This document shows positions 1-8,499 of a DNA stretch of 64,000 nucleotides, piece by piece (the first letter of the stretch is position 1; every line of letters begins with the position of its first letter). Source of the stretch: Burkholderiales bacterium. GTDB taxonomy: Bacteria > Pseudomonadota > Gammaproteobacteria > Burkholderiales > Burkholderiaceae_C. The position numbers and the translations under genes were made by a program. Under the pieces are notes generated by a model. That model saw nothing but the letters and a program-made list of their open reading frames with translations. It did not search any database and was not told the DNA's origin. The DNA is taken from positions 62,001 to 126,000 of the forward strand of contig JACRAZ010000027.1 in the NCBI GenBank assembly GCA_016213205.1. Reading direction: 5' to 3'.

Positions 1-890
1 CGACCTGCAGCCGCGTGTTCATCTCGAGGAAGAAGGTGTCGCCGCTGGCTGCGTCGTGGATGAACTCCACCGTCCCGGCCGAGTGGTAGCCGATGGCGCG
101 GCCGACCGCCAGCGCGTGGCGGTACAGCGCCTCGCGGTGCCCGTCGCTCAGGTGGGCGGCCGGCGCCTCCTCGATCACCTTCTGGTGGTTGCGCTGGATC
201 GAGCATTCGCGCTCGAACAGGTGCACCAGGTGGCCATGTCGGTCGCCCAGCAGTTGCACTTCGAGGTGGCGCGGCTCGGCGAGGTAGCGCTCGAGCAGCA
301 CGCGTTCGTCGCCGAACGCAGCCCTGGCCTCGCGGCGCACGGTGGCCAGCGCGGCGGCAAAGTCGGCCGCGGCGCGCACCACGCGCATGCCCTTGCCACC
401 GCCGCCGGCCGAGGCCTTGATGAGCACCGGCCAGCCGATGCGCGCGGCGGCCTCGGCCAGCACGGCGTCGGCCTGGTCGTCTTCGTGGTAGCCCGGCACC
501 ACCGGCACGCCGTGTTCGATGGCGATGCGCTTGGACTCGATCTTCGAGCCCATGCGCCGGATCGCCTCGCGCGAGGGGCCGACGAAGGCGATGCCCGCCG
601 CCTCGCAGGCCTCGATCAGCGCCGGGCTCTCGGAGAGGAAGCCGTAGCCGGGGTGCACCGCCTGCGCGCCGCTGGCCTGGGCGGCGGCCACGATGGCGGC
701 CGCATCGAGGTAGCTGCGCGCAGCCTCGGCCGGGCCGATGCGCACCGCGGCATCGCACTCGGCCACATGGCGCGCGCCGCGGTCGGCGTCGGAGTACACG
801 GCCACGCTGCGCAGGCCCAGCCGGCGCGCGGTGCGCGCAATGCGGCAGGCGATCTCGCCGCGGTTGGCGATGAGCAGGGTGTCGAACATC
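1..890 (-). CDS. Biotin carboxylase subunit of an acyl-CoA carboxylase (partial, runs off window)
   Basis: Carboxylates the biotin carrier with ATP and bicarbonate, as the alpha half of a two-subunit acyl-CoA carboxylase. The first 296 residues are visible. They start MFDTLLIANRGEIACR, the classical biotin carboxylase N-terminus; the ATP-grasp glycine loop KASAGGGGKGMRV is near residue 160, and the fragment ends in EMNTRLQV at the window edge. The biotinyl domain would lie beyond position 1. The start ATG (888-890) follows the upstream hydratase stop by 9 nt, making it the third gene of a carboxyltransferase-hydratase-carboxylase operon. That order matches leucine-type liuB-liuC-liuD clusters and also citronellol-type clusters. 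Substrate specificity (methylcrotonyl-, geranyl- or another acyl-CoA) cannot be decided here. Confidence 0.93.
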
Positions 891-899
891 GCCCCTCGC

Positions 900-1697
900 T
901 CAGCCCTGTCGCCAGGCGGGCGCCCGCCTGGCGAAGAAGGCTGCGATGCCCTCGCGGCCTTCTTCGGTCTCCCAGGCGTCGGCCAGCTTGTCGGCGGCGT
1001 AGATCATGCTCGTGGGCAGGTCGTGGCTGTCGACGTAGGACACGAGCTTCTTGGTCGCCGCCACCGCGCCCGGCGCACACTGCAGCAGGTCGGCCAGCTC
1101 GCGTTCGACGGCGGCGTCGAGCTGCTCGGCGCCCACCACCTCGGAAACGAGGCCGAGACGCTTGGCCTCGGCGGCATTCATGCGCTTGGCCGTGAGGAAG
1201 GTGCGGCGCGCGTTGGCCTCGCCCATGCGCGCAACGACATAGGGCGCGATGTTGGCCGGCAGCAGGCCCAGGCGCACCTCGGTCAGACAGTAGACGCCGG
1301 TGTCCACCGCCACAGACACGTCGCACACCGAGATCATGCCGACGCCGCCGCCATAGGCCGGCCCGTTGATGCGGCCGATCAGCGGCATCGGCAGTTCGTT
1401 CAGCGCGCGCAGCATCAGCGCCAGCTCGAAGCTCTCGGCCACGCGCTCGGCGCGCGACTTCTTCATGTTCTGCTGCATCCAGCCGAGGTCGCCACCGGCG
1501 CAGAAGCTGGCGCCGGCGCCGGTGAGCACCACGGCGCGCAGGCTGCTCTGGCCAGTCAGCCAGTCGGCCGCCCGCTTCAGCTCGGCGATGAGCGTGGCGT
1601 TCAGCGCGTTGTGCGTGGCGGGGCGGTTCAGCGTCAGCGTGGCGATGCCGCGCGCGTCGACGGAGAGCAGCAGGGTCTCGAAGGCGGGAACGTTCAT
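900..1697 (-). CDS. Enoyl-CoA hydratase/isomerase family protein (methylglutaconyl-CoA hydratase-like)
   Basis: A 265-residue crotonase-fold protein starting MNVPAFETLLLSVDARG. The first oxyanion-hole segment is AVVLTGAGASFCAGGDLGWM near residues 60-80 and the second is NGPAYGGGVGM near residue 113; the C-terminal helix ends FFARRAPAWRQG. The ATG at 1695-1697 is chosen because the longer open frame upstream runs back into the carboxyltransferase gene, whose stop is 10 nt away. Its position between carboxyltransferase and biotin carboxylase genes is the liuC position of leucine/isovalerate operons, so hydration of a 3-methylglutaconyl-CoA-like carboxylated product is the natural inference. A general enoyl-CoA hydratase role cannot be excluded. 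Confidence 0.88.
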   Translation of the reverse strand: MNVPAFETLLLSVDARGIATLTLNRPATHNALNATLIAELKRAADWLTGQSSLRAVVLTGAGASFCAGGDLGWMQQNMKKSRAERVAESFELALMLRALNELPMPLIGRINGPAYGGGVGMISVCDVSVAVDTGVYCLTEVRLGLLPANIAPYVVARMGEANARRTFLTAKRMNAAEAKRLGLVSEVVGAEQLDAAVERELADLLQCAPGAVAATKKLVSYVDSHDLPTSMIYAADKLADAWETEEGREGIAAFFARRAPAWRQG

Positions 1698-1707
1698 GCG
1701 TCTGAGC

Positions 1708-3303
1708 TCACATGCGGTAGACGGGGGTTGCGGTGCGCGGCAGCGGGCGCCGCGTGCACAAGGCCAGCGCCAGGCCCAGCACGTCGCGCGAGGACGAGGG
1801 CGCGATGAGACCGTCGTCCCACAGGCGCGAGGTGGCGTAGTAGGGGTCGGACTGGCGCTGGTACTGCTCGCGCACCGCACGCTCGGTCTCGGCCAGGCGC
1901 GCCTCGTCGGCCGGACCGCGCAGGTTGGAGCGTGCCAGCTCGAGCATCACGTTGCTGGCGATGTCGGCGCTCATTGTCGCCACCTGCGCGCTCGGCCAGG
2001 CGAACAGGAACTCGGGCTCGAAGCCGCGCCCGCACATGCCGTAGTTGCCGGCGCCGTAGGAGCCACCGACGATCAGCGTGAGCTTGGGCACGCGCGTGCA
2101 CGACACCGCGTAGACCATGTTCGCGCTGTGCTTGGCGATGCCGCCGCGCTCGGCCTCGCTGCCGACCATGAAGCCGGCGATGTTCTGCAGGAACAGCAGC
2201 GGCACGCCGCGCTGGTTGGCCAGCTCGATGAAGTGCGTGCCCTTGAGCGCCGCCTCGGCCACCAGGGCCCCGTTGTTGCCGAGGATGCCCACCGGATGGC
2301 CGTGGATGCTGGCGAAGCCGGTGACGAGCTGCGTGCCCCAGTCGGGCTTGAACTCGTGCCACTCGCTGCCGTCGACGAGCCGGGCGACGATCTCCCGCGC
2401 GTCGTAGGGCTGCTTGGGGTCGGTTGGCACCAGCGTGTCGAGTTCGGCCGGGTCGTGCAGCGGTGGCCGCGGCGGGTTCGGGGGCGCCGGCAGCGGCGCC
2501 GGCGGCAGGCTGGCGACGACCTCGCGCAGCCGCGCCAGTGCCTGCGGCTCGTCGTCGGCCAGGTGGTCGTTCACGCCGGACACGAAGGTGTGCATCTCGG
2601 CGCCGCCGAGCGTCTCGCCATCGACCGTCTCGTTGATCGCGATCTTCACGATCGACGGACCGCCGAGGTGGATGCGCGCGTTGCCGCGCACCATGATCGT
2701 TTCGTCGGACAGCGCCGGGATGTAGGCGCCGCCCGCCGTGCAGCCGCCGAACACGGCCGAGATCTGCGGCACGCCGTCCTGCGACATGCGGCACTGGTTG
2801 AAGAAGTTGTTGCCGAAGTGGTCGCGGTCGGGAAACACGCGGTCCTGCTCGGGCAGGAAGGCGCCGCCGCAGTCCACCAGGTACAGCACCGGCAGGCGCA
2901 GCCGCCAGGCGATCTCCTGCGCGCGGCGGTGCTTCTTCACCGTCTCGTGGAAGAACGAGCCGCCCTTCACCGTGGCGTCGTTGGCGATGAACATGCAGGG
3001 CTGGCCGGCGACGATGCCGATGCCGGTGACGATGCCGGCAGCCGGCACCTCGTTGCCGTACTGGCCCCAGGCAGCCAGCGGCGAGAGCTCGAGGAAGGCG
3101 GTGGCGTCGTCGCAGGCCAAGTCGATGCGCTCGCGCGCCAGCAGCTTGCCGCGCTCGCGGTGGCGCTGGATGTGGGCGTCGCGCCCGCCGGTGGCAACCC
3201 AGGTCAGGCGCTCGCGCAGCAAGGCCAGCTGCCGCTGCGAGTGGCCGGCCGCGCCAGGCTCCGCCGCCGGACCGAGGCGGCTCATGATCGCGGCCATGGG
3301 CAC
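1708..3303 (-). CDS. Acyl-CoA carboxylase, carboxyltransferase (beta) subunit
   Basis: Transfers the carboxyl group from biotin to an unsaturated acyl-CoA. The 531-residue product has both carboxyltransferase halves. The N half carries ANDATVKGGSFFHETVKKH and YLVDCGGAFLPEQDRVFPDR; the C half carries GILGNNGALVAEAALKG, FLQNIAGFMVGSEAE and VGGSYGAGNYGMCGRGF. It ends YYATSRLWDDGLIAP, typical of the methylcrotonyl/geranyl-CoA carboxylase branch. An unusual proline-rich linker (around residues 265-285) separates the halves. It is the first gene of the leftmost operon, with a palindromic operator candidate about 110 nt upstream (3410-3427). Methylcrotonyl-CoA and geranyl-CoA carboxylase subunits are close relatives, so I give no symbol. 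Confidence 0.93.
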   Translation of the reverse strand: MPMAAIMSRLGPAAEPGAAGHSQRQLALLRERLTWVATGGRDAHIQRHRERGKLLARERIDLACDDATAFLELSPLAAWGQYGNEVPAAGIVTGIGIVAGQPCMFIANDATVKGGSFFHETVKKHRRAQEIAWRLRLPVLYLVDCGGAFLPEQDRVFPDRDHFGNNFFNQCRMSQDGVPQISAVFGGCTAGGAYIPALSDETIMVRGNARIHLGGPSIVKIAINETVDGETLGGAEMHTFVSGVNDHLADDEPQALARLREVVASLPPAPLPAPPNPPRPPLHDPAELDTLVPTDPKQPYDAREIVARLVDGSEWHEFKPDWGTQLVTGFASIHGHPVGILGNNGALVAEAALKGTHFIELANQRGVPLLFLQNIAGFMVGSEAERGGIAKHSANMVYAVSCTRVPKLTLIVGGSYGAGNYGMCGRGFEPEFLFAWPSAQVATMSADIASNVMLELARSNLRGPADEARLAETERAVREQYQRQSDPYYATSRLWDDGLIAPSSSRDVLGLALALCTRRPLPRTATPVYRM

Positions 3304-3409
3304 GCGGCGGCGCAGCGCCGCATCTTCGGGTTGCTGGGAACAGGCACATTCACAGTGGCGGGCGCCCTCGCGGGCAAAGCAGGCCGGGCATGCAGTGTAT
3401 CCAATTGAT

Positions 3410-3427
3410 CGAACAGACGTTAGTTAG
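3410..3427. promoter_or_regulatory. Operator candidate, site A of a shared 18-bp palindrome
   Basis: CGAACAGACGTTAGTTAG, read on the plus strand, is an imperfect dyad centred between 3418 and 3419. It lies about 110 nt upstream of the carboxyltransferase start (3303) and overlaps the last codon of the MFS gene. The same 18 bp occur unchanged at 7773-7790, with extra shared flanking bases. Related palindromes lie before other acyl-CoA operons in the window. A TetR-family repressor such as the one at 7870-8493 is the likely ligand (inference). Confidence 0.7.
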
Positions 3428-4676
3428 CCGTTCGAGAACGCAGCGGCCACAGCGCCGCGCCGGTCAACCCGGCGATCAGCACAAAGGCCAGGCGGTAGCC
3501 ACCGCCGGCCGCCAGGACCAGCCCGAACAGCACCGGGGCGACGACATAGGCGGCCAGCAGCAGCAGCGTCGCGCCGGCCATCGCCTCGCCCAGCGAGTCG
3601 CGCGGCGCCAGGCGGGCCACCTCTGCGAATTGGATGCCGTTCCAGCTGGCCACCGTCAGGCCGGCCAGCACCGCGAGCGCGACCACCACCCAGGCTGGCC
3701 AGGCCGGCGTGCAGAAGGCAAACGCCAGCGTCGTGGCGGCCGAGCCGGCCGCCATCCATCGCAGCACGCGAAGGCCGTCGCCGAGCCGGTCGGACAGGAA
3801 GCCCGCCAGCGGGCGGCCGAGCGCACTGAGCACCTGCATCAGCGCGAACAGCGCGCCGGCCGCCACCAGCGACCAGCCCAGCCGCGACACGAGGTAGGTG
3901 ACGAGGAAGGCGAACCAGGCGCTTTGCCCCGTTGCGAGGCACGCACCCGCGACGCCCATGCGGCGCATCGCCGGCATCGCGGCCAGCACCGCCAGCGGCC
4001 GGCGCACGGCGTCGATCGAACCGAACTGCCGCCAGTGCAGGCGCAATGACCGGTCGCGCAGCGCATCCACCCGCTCGCGCCAGGGCTGCACCACCCACAT
4101 GGCCACAGCACCCAGCGCGGCGGCGGCCACGAACGCCCCCTCCAGCCCCAGCCCCTGCACCGCGCCCGGCAGCAGCAGCCCGGCAGCCACGCCGCCCAGC
4201 GGCACGCCGGCCTGCTTCACCGAGAACAGCAGGTTGCGGTGGCGCATGGGCGCGTAGCGTTGCAGCACGTCCATGCCGGCCGTGGACGGCGGGCCGATCG
4301 CCAGGCCGATGAGCAGCGAGCCGGCCACCAGCGCCAGCGCCGACGGCAGCGCACTGAGCAGGGTGCCGGCGACGCCCAGCGCCACGCCGATCTGCAGCGT
4401 GCGCATCGAGCCGGCCCGGCGCTGCACAGGCGCGGCCAGCAGCAGCACGACGATGGAGCCGCCGGTGATCAACGACGACAGGTAGCCCACGCTCTCGGCC
4501 GGCCAGCCCACGCGCGGCGCCAAGGTCGGCGCCAGCGTGGGCGGAATGCGCGACAGGAAGGAGACTGCCGTCTGCACTACCAGCATCGCGAGCAGCGGCC
4601 CCAGCCACGGCTCGGCTGGCTCGGACCGCGGGCCCGGCGGCGGGCGCGATCCGCTGGCGGGCCCGCTGTGCACCAT
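3420..4676 (-). CDS. Major facilitator superfamily transporter
   Basis: A 418-residue integral inner-membrane protein with about twelve hydrophobic segments, beginning around residue 27 (LAMLVVQTAVSFLS) and ending near FVLIAGLTGAALWPL. An MFS-like cytoplasmic loop motif (RPLAGFLSDRLGDGLR) occurs after the sixth or seventh segment. It begins 13 nt after the HMG-CoA-lyase-like gene and reads the same way, so it probably belongs to the dehydrogenase/hydratase/lyase operon and may import or export the pathway substrate or an intermediate. The N-terminal 25 residues are Pro/Ser-rich and there is no clear ribosome-binding site, so the true start may be slightly downstream. Substrate unknown. Confidence 0.85.
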   Translation of the reverse strand: MVHSGPASGSRPPPGPRSEPAEPWLGPLLAMLVVQTAVSFLSRIPPTLAPTLAPRVGWPAESVGYLSSLITGGSIVVLLLAAPVQRRAGSMRTLQIGVALGVAGTLLSALPSALALVAGSLLIGLAIGPPSTAGMDVLQRYAPMRHRNLLFSVKQAGVPLGGVAAGLLLPGAVQGLGLEGAFVAAAALGAVAMWVVQPWRERVDALRDRSLRLHWRQFGSIDAVRRPLAVLAAMPAMRRMGVAGACLATGQSAWFAFLVTYLVSRLGWSLVAAGALFALMQVLSALGRPLAGFLSDRLGDGLRVLRWMAAGSAATTLAFAFCTPAWPAWVVVALAVLAGLTVASWNGIQFAEVARLAPRDSLGEAMAGATLLLLAAYVVAPVLFGLVLAAGGGYRLAFVLIAGLTGAALWPLRSRTAN

Positions 4677-4689
4677 CGGGTGGCGTGGC

Positions 4690-5667
4690 TCAGCTGCGCA
4701 TCGCGGCCGGCGCGCCGCTGCGCATGGCGGTCAGTGTGCCGCTGCGCATCAGGCGGCCATTCAGCGGGCGGCCGATGATGCGCTCGGCCAGACGCGCGGC
4801 CTCGACGAGCTGTTCGAGGTCGAGCCCGGTCTCGATGCCCATCTCCTCGCACATGAAGGCCATGTCCTCGGTGCAGATGTTGCCGGCCGCGCCGCCATGC
4901 TTGTGGCCCGCGAAAGGACAGCCGCCGAGACCCGCCACCGAGCTGTCGAACAGCTCCACGCCCATCTGCAGCGCGGCGTACACGTTGGCACCGCCCACGC
5001 CGCGAGTGTCGTGCAGGTGCAGGCCGATGCGCGCCTCGGGCACCAGCTCGCGCACGGCGCCGACGCGGCGCTTGATCTCCTCGGGGTTGGCCCAGCCCAT
5101 CGTGTCGGCCAGGTAGAAGGCCGGGAACGGGATGCGGCGGTCGGCGCAGGCGTCCTTCAGCCAGCGCACCACCTCGGTCACGGCCGACGCCGGCACCGGC
5201 CCGCCGAGGTTGCAGCCGAAGGCGGTGACGACGTAGGCCTGCTCGACGGGGATGCCGAGTGCGATGTAGCGGTCGATCCACGCCAGCTGGCGCTCGCGGT
5301 TCTCCGCCACGCTGCAGTTGTTGTTGCGCTGGGAGAAGGGCTCGGTGACGTAGAACACCACCTTGCCGTCGATGTCGACGTTGTCACAGGCGCGCGCGCG
5401 CTCGAAACCGTTCTCGTTGAGCCACAGCGCCGTGTAGCGCGTGCCGGGTCGCTTCTTCAGGCTGGCGAAGAGTTCCGGCGAATCGGCCATCTGCGGCACC
5501 GCGCGCGGGCTGACGAACGAGGCGCACTGCACCTGCTTCAGGCCGGAAGCGGCCAGGGCGTCGATCAGCGCGAGCCGATCGTGCAGCGGAAAACGCCCCT
5601 GCTCCATCTGGAAGCCCTCGCGTGGCCCCTCTTCGTGGAACTCGACGCGTCGCGGCAGGTCGGACAT
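4690..5667 (-). CDS. Hydroxymethylglutaryl-CoA lyase-like enzyme (divergent)
   Basis: A 325-residue TIM-barrel lyase of the HMG-CoA lyase family, which splits 3-hydroxy-3-methylglutaryl-CoA into acetyl-CoA and acetoacetate. Visible features are VEFHEEGPREGFQ (residues 8-20), LHLHDTRG (the HxH metal ligands, near residue 222) and the catalytic-cysteine loop VAGLGGCPFAGHKHGG (near residue 254). Two oddities stand out. The usual GPRDG metal-binding segment reads GPREG, and the loop after the catalytic Cys is His/Gly-rich compared with the textbook GCPYAKGASGN. It may therefore act on a related 3-hydroxy-3-methylacyl-CoA. The start is supported by an AGGAG-like site 9-12 nt upstream. The gene sits 16 nt after an enoyl-CoA hydratase. 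Confidence 0.85.
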   Translation of the reverse strand: MSDLPRRVEFHEEGPREGFQMEQGRFPLHDRLALIDALAASGLKQVQCASFVSPRAVPQMADSPELFASLKKRPGTRYTALWLNENGFERARACDNVDIDGKVVFYVTEPFSQRNNNCSVAENRERQLAWIDRYIALGIPVEQAYVVTAFGCNLGGPVPASAVTEVVRWLKDACADRRIPFPAFYLADTMGWANPEEIKRRVGAVRELVPEARIGLHLHDTRGVGGANVYAALQMGVELFDSSVAGLGGCPFAGHKHGGAAGNICTEDMAFMCEEMGIETGLDLEQLVEAARLAERIIGRPLNGRLMRSGTLTAMRSGAPAAMRS

Positions 5668-5683
5668 GGGTGAGGCTCCTGGT

Positions 5684-6472
5684 TCAGGCCTTGAAGACCG
5701 GCGGCCGGCGCGCCTCGAAGGCAGCCAGTCCCTCGGAGACGTCGTCGTTGAGCAGTTCGCGCGAGATCTGCACCTGTTCCATTTCGAGGCCTTCGTTCAG
5801 TGGCCGATCAAGACCCTGGCGTGCCAGGCGCTTCATCGTCGCCAGGCCGATGCGGCTGCGCGCGGCGAGCTGGGTGCAGTAGGCCATCGAGGCGTCGGCC
5901 AGCTTGTCGGGCTCGACGACGTAGCTCACCAGGCCCCAGGCCAGCGCCGTGGGCGCATCGATCCAGCGTGCGCTGTAGAAGAGGTCGAGCGCGCGTCGCA
6001 GGCCCACGATGCGTGGCAGCCGCTGCGAGCCGCCCCAGCCCGGCACCAGGCCGTATTGCGCGTGCTGGTCGCCGATCTTGAAGTCGCTCGATGCGAAGAC
6101 CACGTCGCAGGCCAGTATCAGCTCGCTGCCGCCGGCCAGTGCCAGGCCCTGGCAGGCGGCCACCACCGGCAACGGGCTTTCCTCCAGGCGCTGCAACACG
6201 ATGTGACCGTAGCGGATGAAGTGCTCGATATCGGCGGGGTGGCTTCGCAGGCGCTTCACCTCATCGAGGTCGGCGCCAGTGCAGAAGTGCTTGCCCTGGG
6301 CGCGAATGAGCACCGCCCGGACCCCCGACCCCGGCGCCTCGAACTCGTCGAGCGCCGCCGCAATCGCGCCATGAACCGAAAGCGACAGACAGTTGAACTT
6401 GTCCGGCCGCGCCAGCTCGATGACGCCCACCGCGCCGTCGCGGCCTACCCATACCGGGCTGGCGCCGCTCAC
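5684..6472 (-). CDS. Enoyl-CoA hydratase/isomerase family protein
   Basis: A 262-residue crotonase-fold protein. Oxyanion-hole segments are AVLIRAQGKHFCTGADLDEV near residue 55 and CQGLALAGGSELIL near residue 105. The GTG start (6470-6472) overlaps the stop of the upstream acyl-CoA dehydrogenase by 4 nt (GTGA), indicating translational coupling; a longer frame exists upstream but reads through the dehydrogenase gene out of phase. Residues GDQHAQYGLVPGWGGSQRLPRIVG follow the usual hydratase pattern, including a candidate second catalytic acidic/amide position. It probably hydrates the enoyl-CoA made by the coupled dehydrogenase before the lyase step. Confidence 0.88.
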   Translation of the reverse strand: MSGASPVWVGRDGAVGVIELARPDKFNCLSLSVHGAIAAALDEFEAPGSGVRAVLIRAQGKHFCTGADLDEVKRLRSHPADIEHFIRYGHIVLQRLEESPLPVVAACQGLALAGGSELILACDVVFASSDFKIGDQHAQYGLVPGWGGSQRLPRIVGLRRALDLFYSARWIDAPTALAWGLVSYVVEPDKLADASMAYCTQLAARSRIGLATMKRLARQGLDRPLNEGLEMEQVQISRELLNDDVSEGLAAFEARRPPVFKA

Positions 6473-7635
6473 TTGCGGTTCTCCGCCGCGTACTGCACCG
6501 CCATGCGCCCAGCGCGCTCGCGCGCGACGATGAGCTTCATCACCTGCGCGGTGCCGTCGCCGATCTCCAGGCCCATCACGTCGCGCAGGCGCTGCTGGTG
6601 CGGCAGGTCCATGCTCCAGCCGTAGTGGCCGAAGGTCAGGATGCACTGGTGGATGGCGTCGAACGAGGTCTTGGGGCCCATCCACTTGACCATCGCCGCC
6701 TCGGCGGTGTGCGGCTGCCCGGCATCGCGCAGCGCCAGCGCGTGATAGCTCAGCTGGCGACACGCCGCGATCAGGGTCTCGAACTCGACAATCGGGAAGG
6801 ACACGCCCTGGTACTGCACCAGCGGCGCACCCATGGCCTGGCGCTCCTTGACGTACTCCCAGGTCTCGTCGATCGAGGCCTGCGCCGCGCCCAGGCACTG
6901 CAGTGCGATCAGGATGCGGCTGAAGTCAAAGCCCTGCATCACCTGCGTGAAGCCCTTGCCCTCGGCGCCCATCATGTTCTCGGCCGGGACGCGCACCTCG
7001 TCGAAGAACACCGAGCCGCGGCCGATGATCTTGCTGCCCACGTCGTTGAAGCGCGTGCGTTGGATGCCGGGCAGGTCCATCGGCACCAGGAAGGCGCTGA
7101 TGCCGCGTGCGCCCGCGTCGGCGGCGCCGGTGCGGGCGAACAGGATCATCGCGTCGCACTGGTCGGAGAAGGTGATCGAGGTCTTCTCGCCCGAAAGCAC
7201 GAAGTGCTTGCCGTCGCGCTTGGCCTTGAGTTGCAGGTTGGCGGCGTCGGAGCCGCCGCGTGGTTCCGTCAGCCCGAGTCCGATGATGGCCTCCCCGGCA
7301 ACGAGCCTGGAGTTCCAGTGGCGCGCCAGCTCGGGGTTGGCGTTGCGGTGGACGATGGCGCCCATCAGCGAGCCGAGCAGTTGCAGGTAACTGATGTTGA
7401 AGTCGCCGTACGCCATCTCCTCGGTGATGACGCCCGACGTGACACCGCTCAACCCAAGGCCGCCGTACTCCTCCGGCAGGTCCACACCGATCAATCCGAG
7501 CGCGCCGATCTCCTTCATCAGCGTGCGGTCGAAGCCGGGCTCGGCTTCGCGCGCCTGGTAGCGAGGCTTGAGCTTCTCGCGGGCAAAGCGGCGGGCGACG
7601 TCGCGCAGCGCGATCTGGTCTTCGTTGAGCAGCAT
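6469..7635 (-). CDS. Acyl-CoA dehydrogenase
   Basis: An FAD-dependent alpha,beta-dehydrogenase of 388 residues. The N-terminal helical domain contains EEYGGLGLSGVTSGVITEEM, the flavin/substrate segment is LGLTEPRGGSDAANLQLKA (near residue 122), and the C-terminal domain ends in EIGDGTAQVMKLIVARE, the usual GTxQ segment. The ATG at 7633-7635 is preceded by an AGGAG site 8 nt upstream; the longer frame has none. It heads the operon of dehydrogenase, hydratase, lyase-like and transporter genes and is divergent from the TetR gene. The shared promoter region contains operator candidate site B. Electrons would pass to ETF and the ETF-quinone oxidoreductase at 9040-10719. Confidence 0.92.
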   Translation of the reverse strand: MLLNEDQIALRDVARRFAREKLKPRYQAREAEPGFDRTLMKEIGALGLIGVDLPEEYGGLGLSGVTSGVITEEMAYGDFNISYLQLLGSLMGAIVHRNANPELARHWNSRLVAGEAIIGLGLTEPRGGSDAANLQLKAKRDGKHFVLSGEKTSITFSDQCDAMILFARTGAADAGARGISAFLVPMDLPGIQRTRFNDVGSKIIGRGSVFFDEVRVPAENMMGAEGKGFTQVMQGFDFSRILIALQCLGAAQASIDETWEYVKERQAMGAPLVQYQGVSFPIVEFETLIAACRQLSYHALALRDAGQPHTAEAAMVKWMGPKTSFDAIHQCILTFGHYGWSMDLPHQQRLRDVMGLEIGDGTAQVMKLIVARERAGRMAVQYAAENRK

Positions 7636-7772
7636 GCGGAACTCCTGAGGGCTGTGATCGATGGACTGGCGCCGACCTGCCGCCAAGGGACGCAGGCGCC
7701 GCGCACTTACGCGCCGGCGTGTGCCTCCTTGCACCCCCGATTGGCAGGACTCAAGGACCATGATAGCATTAT

Positions 7773-7790
7773 CGAACAGACGTTAGTTAG
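7773..7790. promoter_or_regulatory. Operator candidate, site B of the shared palindrome
   Basis: CGAACAGACGTTAGTTAG, identical to the site at 3410-3427 and sharing further flanking bases on both sides. It lies in the 234-nt divergent promoter region between the acyl-CoA dehydrogenase (start 7635, minus) and the TetR gene (start 7870, plus). Its location beside a TetR gene fits an autoregulated repressor; assignment of this TetR to the site is inference. Confidence 0.75.
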
Positions 7791-7869
7791 CCGCGAGCCC
7801 AGAGAGAAGCGTTGTCGCTTGTGCCACTAGAATGCTTGCTTCGTTTGTAACCTGTCAAACTTTCGAATC

Positions 7870-8493
7870 ATGGCCACCAAGACTCGTGGGGGCACCGCAA
7901 GCGCGGAGGTCGACACCGCCACGCGCGAGCGCATCTTGCTCGAGGCATCGCGGCTGTTTCGCCACCACGGCTACGCGGCGACGACGCTCCGCGAGGTGGC
8001 CGACGCAGCGGGCATCAAGGCCGGCAGCATCTACTACCACTTCGAATCGAAGGAACAGATCCTCGGCGAGGTTCTGGACAAGGGCATTCTCGCGGTGGCC
8101 ACGGCTGTGCGCGAGCGGGTCGAGGCCCTGCCCAAGGACGCCACCGCACGCAAGAAGGTGGCAGCGGCCATCGAGGGGCATCTCTGGGGGCTGCTGCACC
8201 ACGGCGACTTCACGTCGGCCAACATCCGCATCTACGGCCAGATTCCACCGGCGGCGAAGAACCGCCACCGCAAGGTGCGGCGCGAGTACGCCGACTACTG
8301 GGACGCACTGCTTGACGAAGCGATGCAGCGCGGCGAGTTGCGCCGCGACATCGGCGCCACCATTGCCCGCCTGTTCGTGATCGGCGCGCTGAACTGGACG
8401 GTCGAGTGGTACAACCCCCAGAAGGGCTCCTTCGATGACTTCGTCGAGCAGATCACGACGATCGTGTTCGACGGCACCTTCGTGAAAGAGTAG
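7870..8493 (+). CDS. TetR/AcrR family transcriptional regulator
   Basis: A 207-residue regulator. The N-terminal helix-turn-helix spans roughly residues 20-66, with LFRHHGYAATTLREVADAAG followed by IKAGSIYYHFESKEQILGEV, the hallmark TetR recognition segment. The C-terminal ligand domain is all-helical. It is the first gene of an operon with a MaoC hydratase, ETF-QO, two SDRs and a CoA transferase, and is divergent from the acyl-CoA dehydrogenase operon. TetR proteins in such settings commonly sense an acyl-CoA. The repeated palindromes at six or more promoters in the window are its most plausible targets, though no binding evidence is available. Confidence 0.93.
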   Translation: MATKTRGGTASAEVDTATRERILLEASRLFRHHGYAATTLREVADAAGIKAGSIYYHFESKEQILGEVLDKGILAVATAVRERVEALPKDATARKKVAAAIEGHLWGLLHHGDFTSANIRIYGQIPPAAKNRHRKVRREYADYWDALLDEAMQRGELRRDIGATIARLFVIGALNWTVEWYNPQKGSFDDFVEQITTIVFDGTFVKE

Positions 8494-8499
8494 CCCGCG

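Noticed and set aside
1366-3408. A 680-codon plus-strand frame opposite the carboxyltransferase and hydratase genes
   Set aside because: Same reasoning: low-complexity antisense of two clear enzymes, no domain and no ribosome site.
900-5667. Firm assignment of the left operons as the leucine (liu) pathway
   Set aside because: Gene order fits liuB-liuC-liuD, but the lyase motifs are divergent and citronellol-type carboxylases have the same architecture. The substrate cannot be fixed by reading alone.
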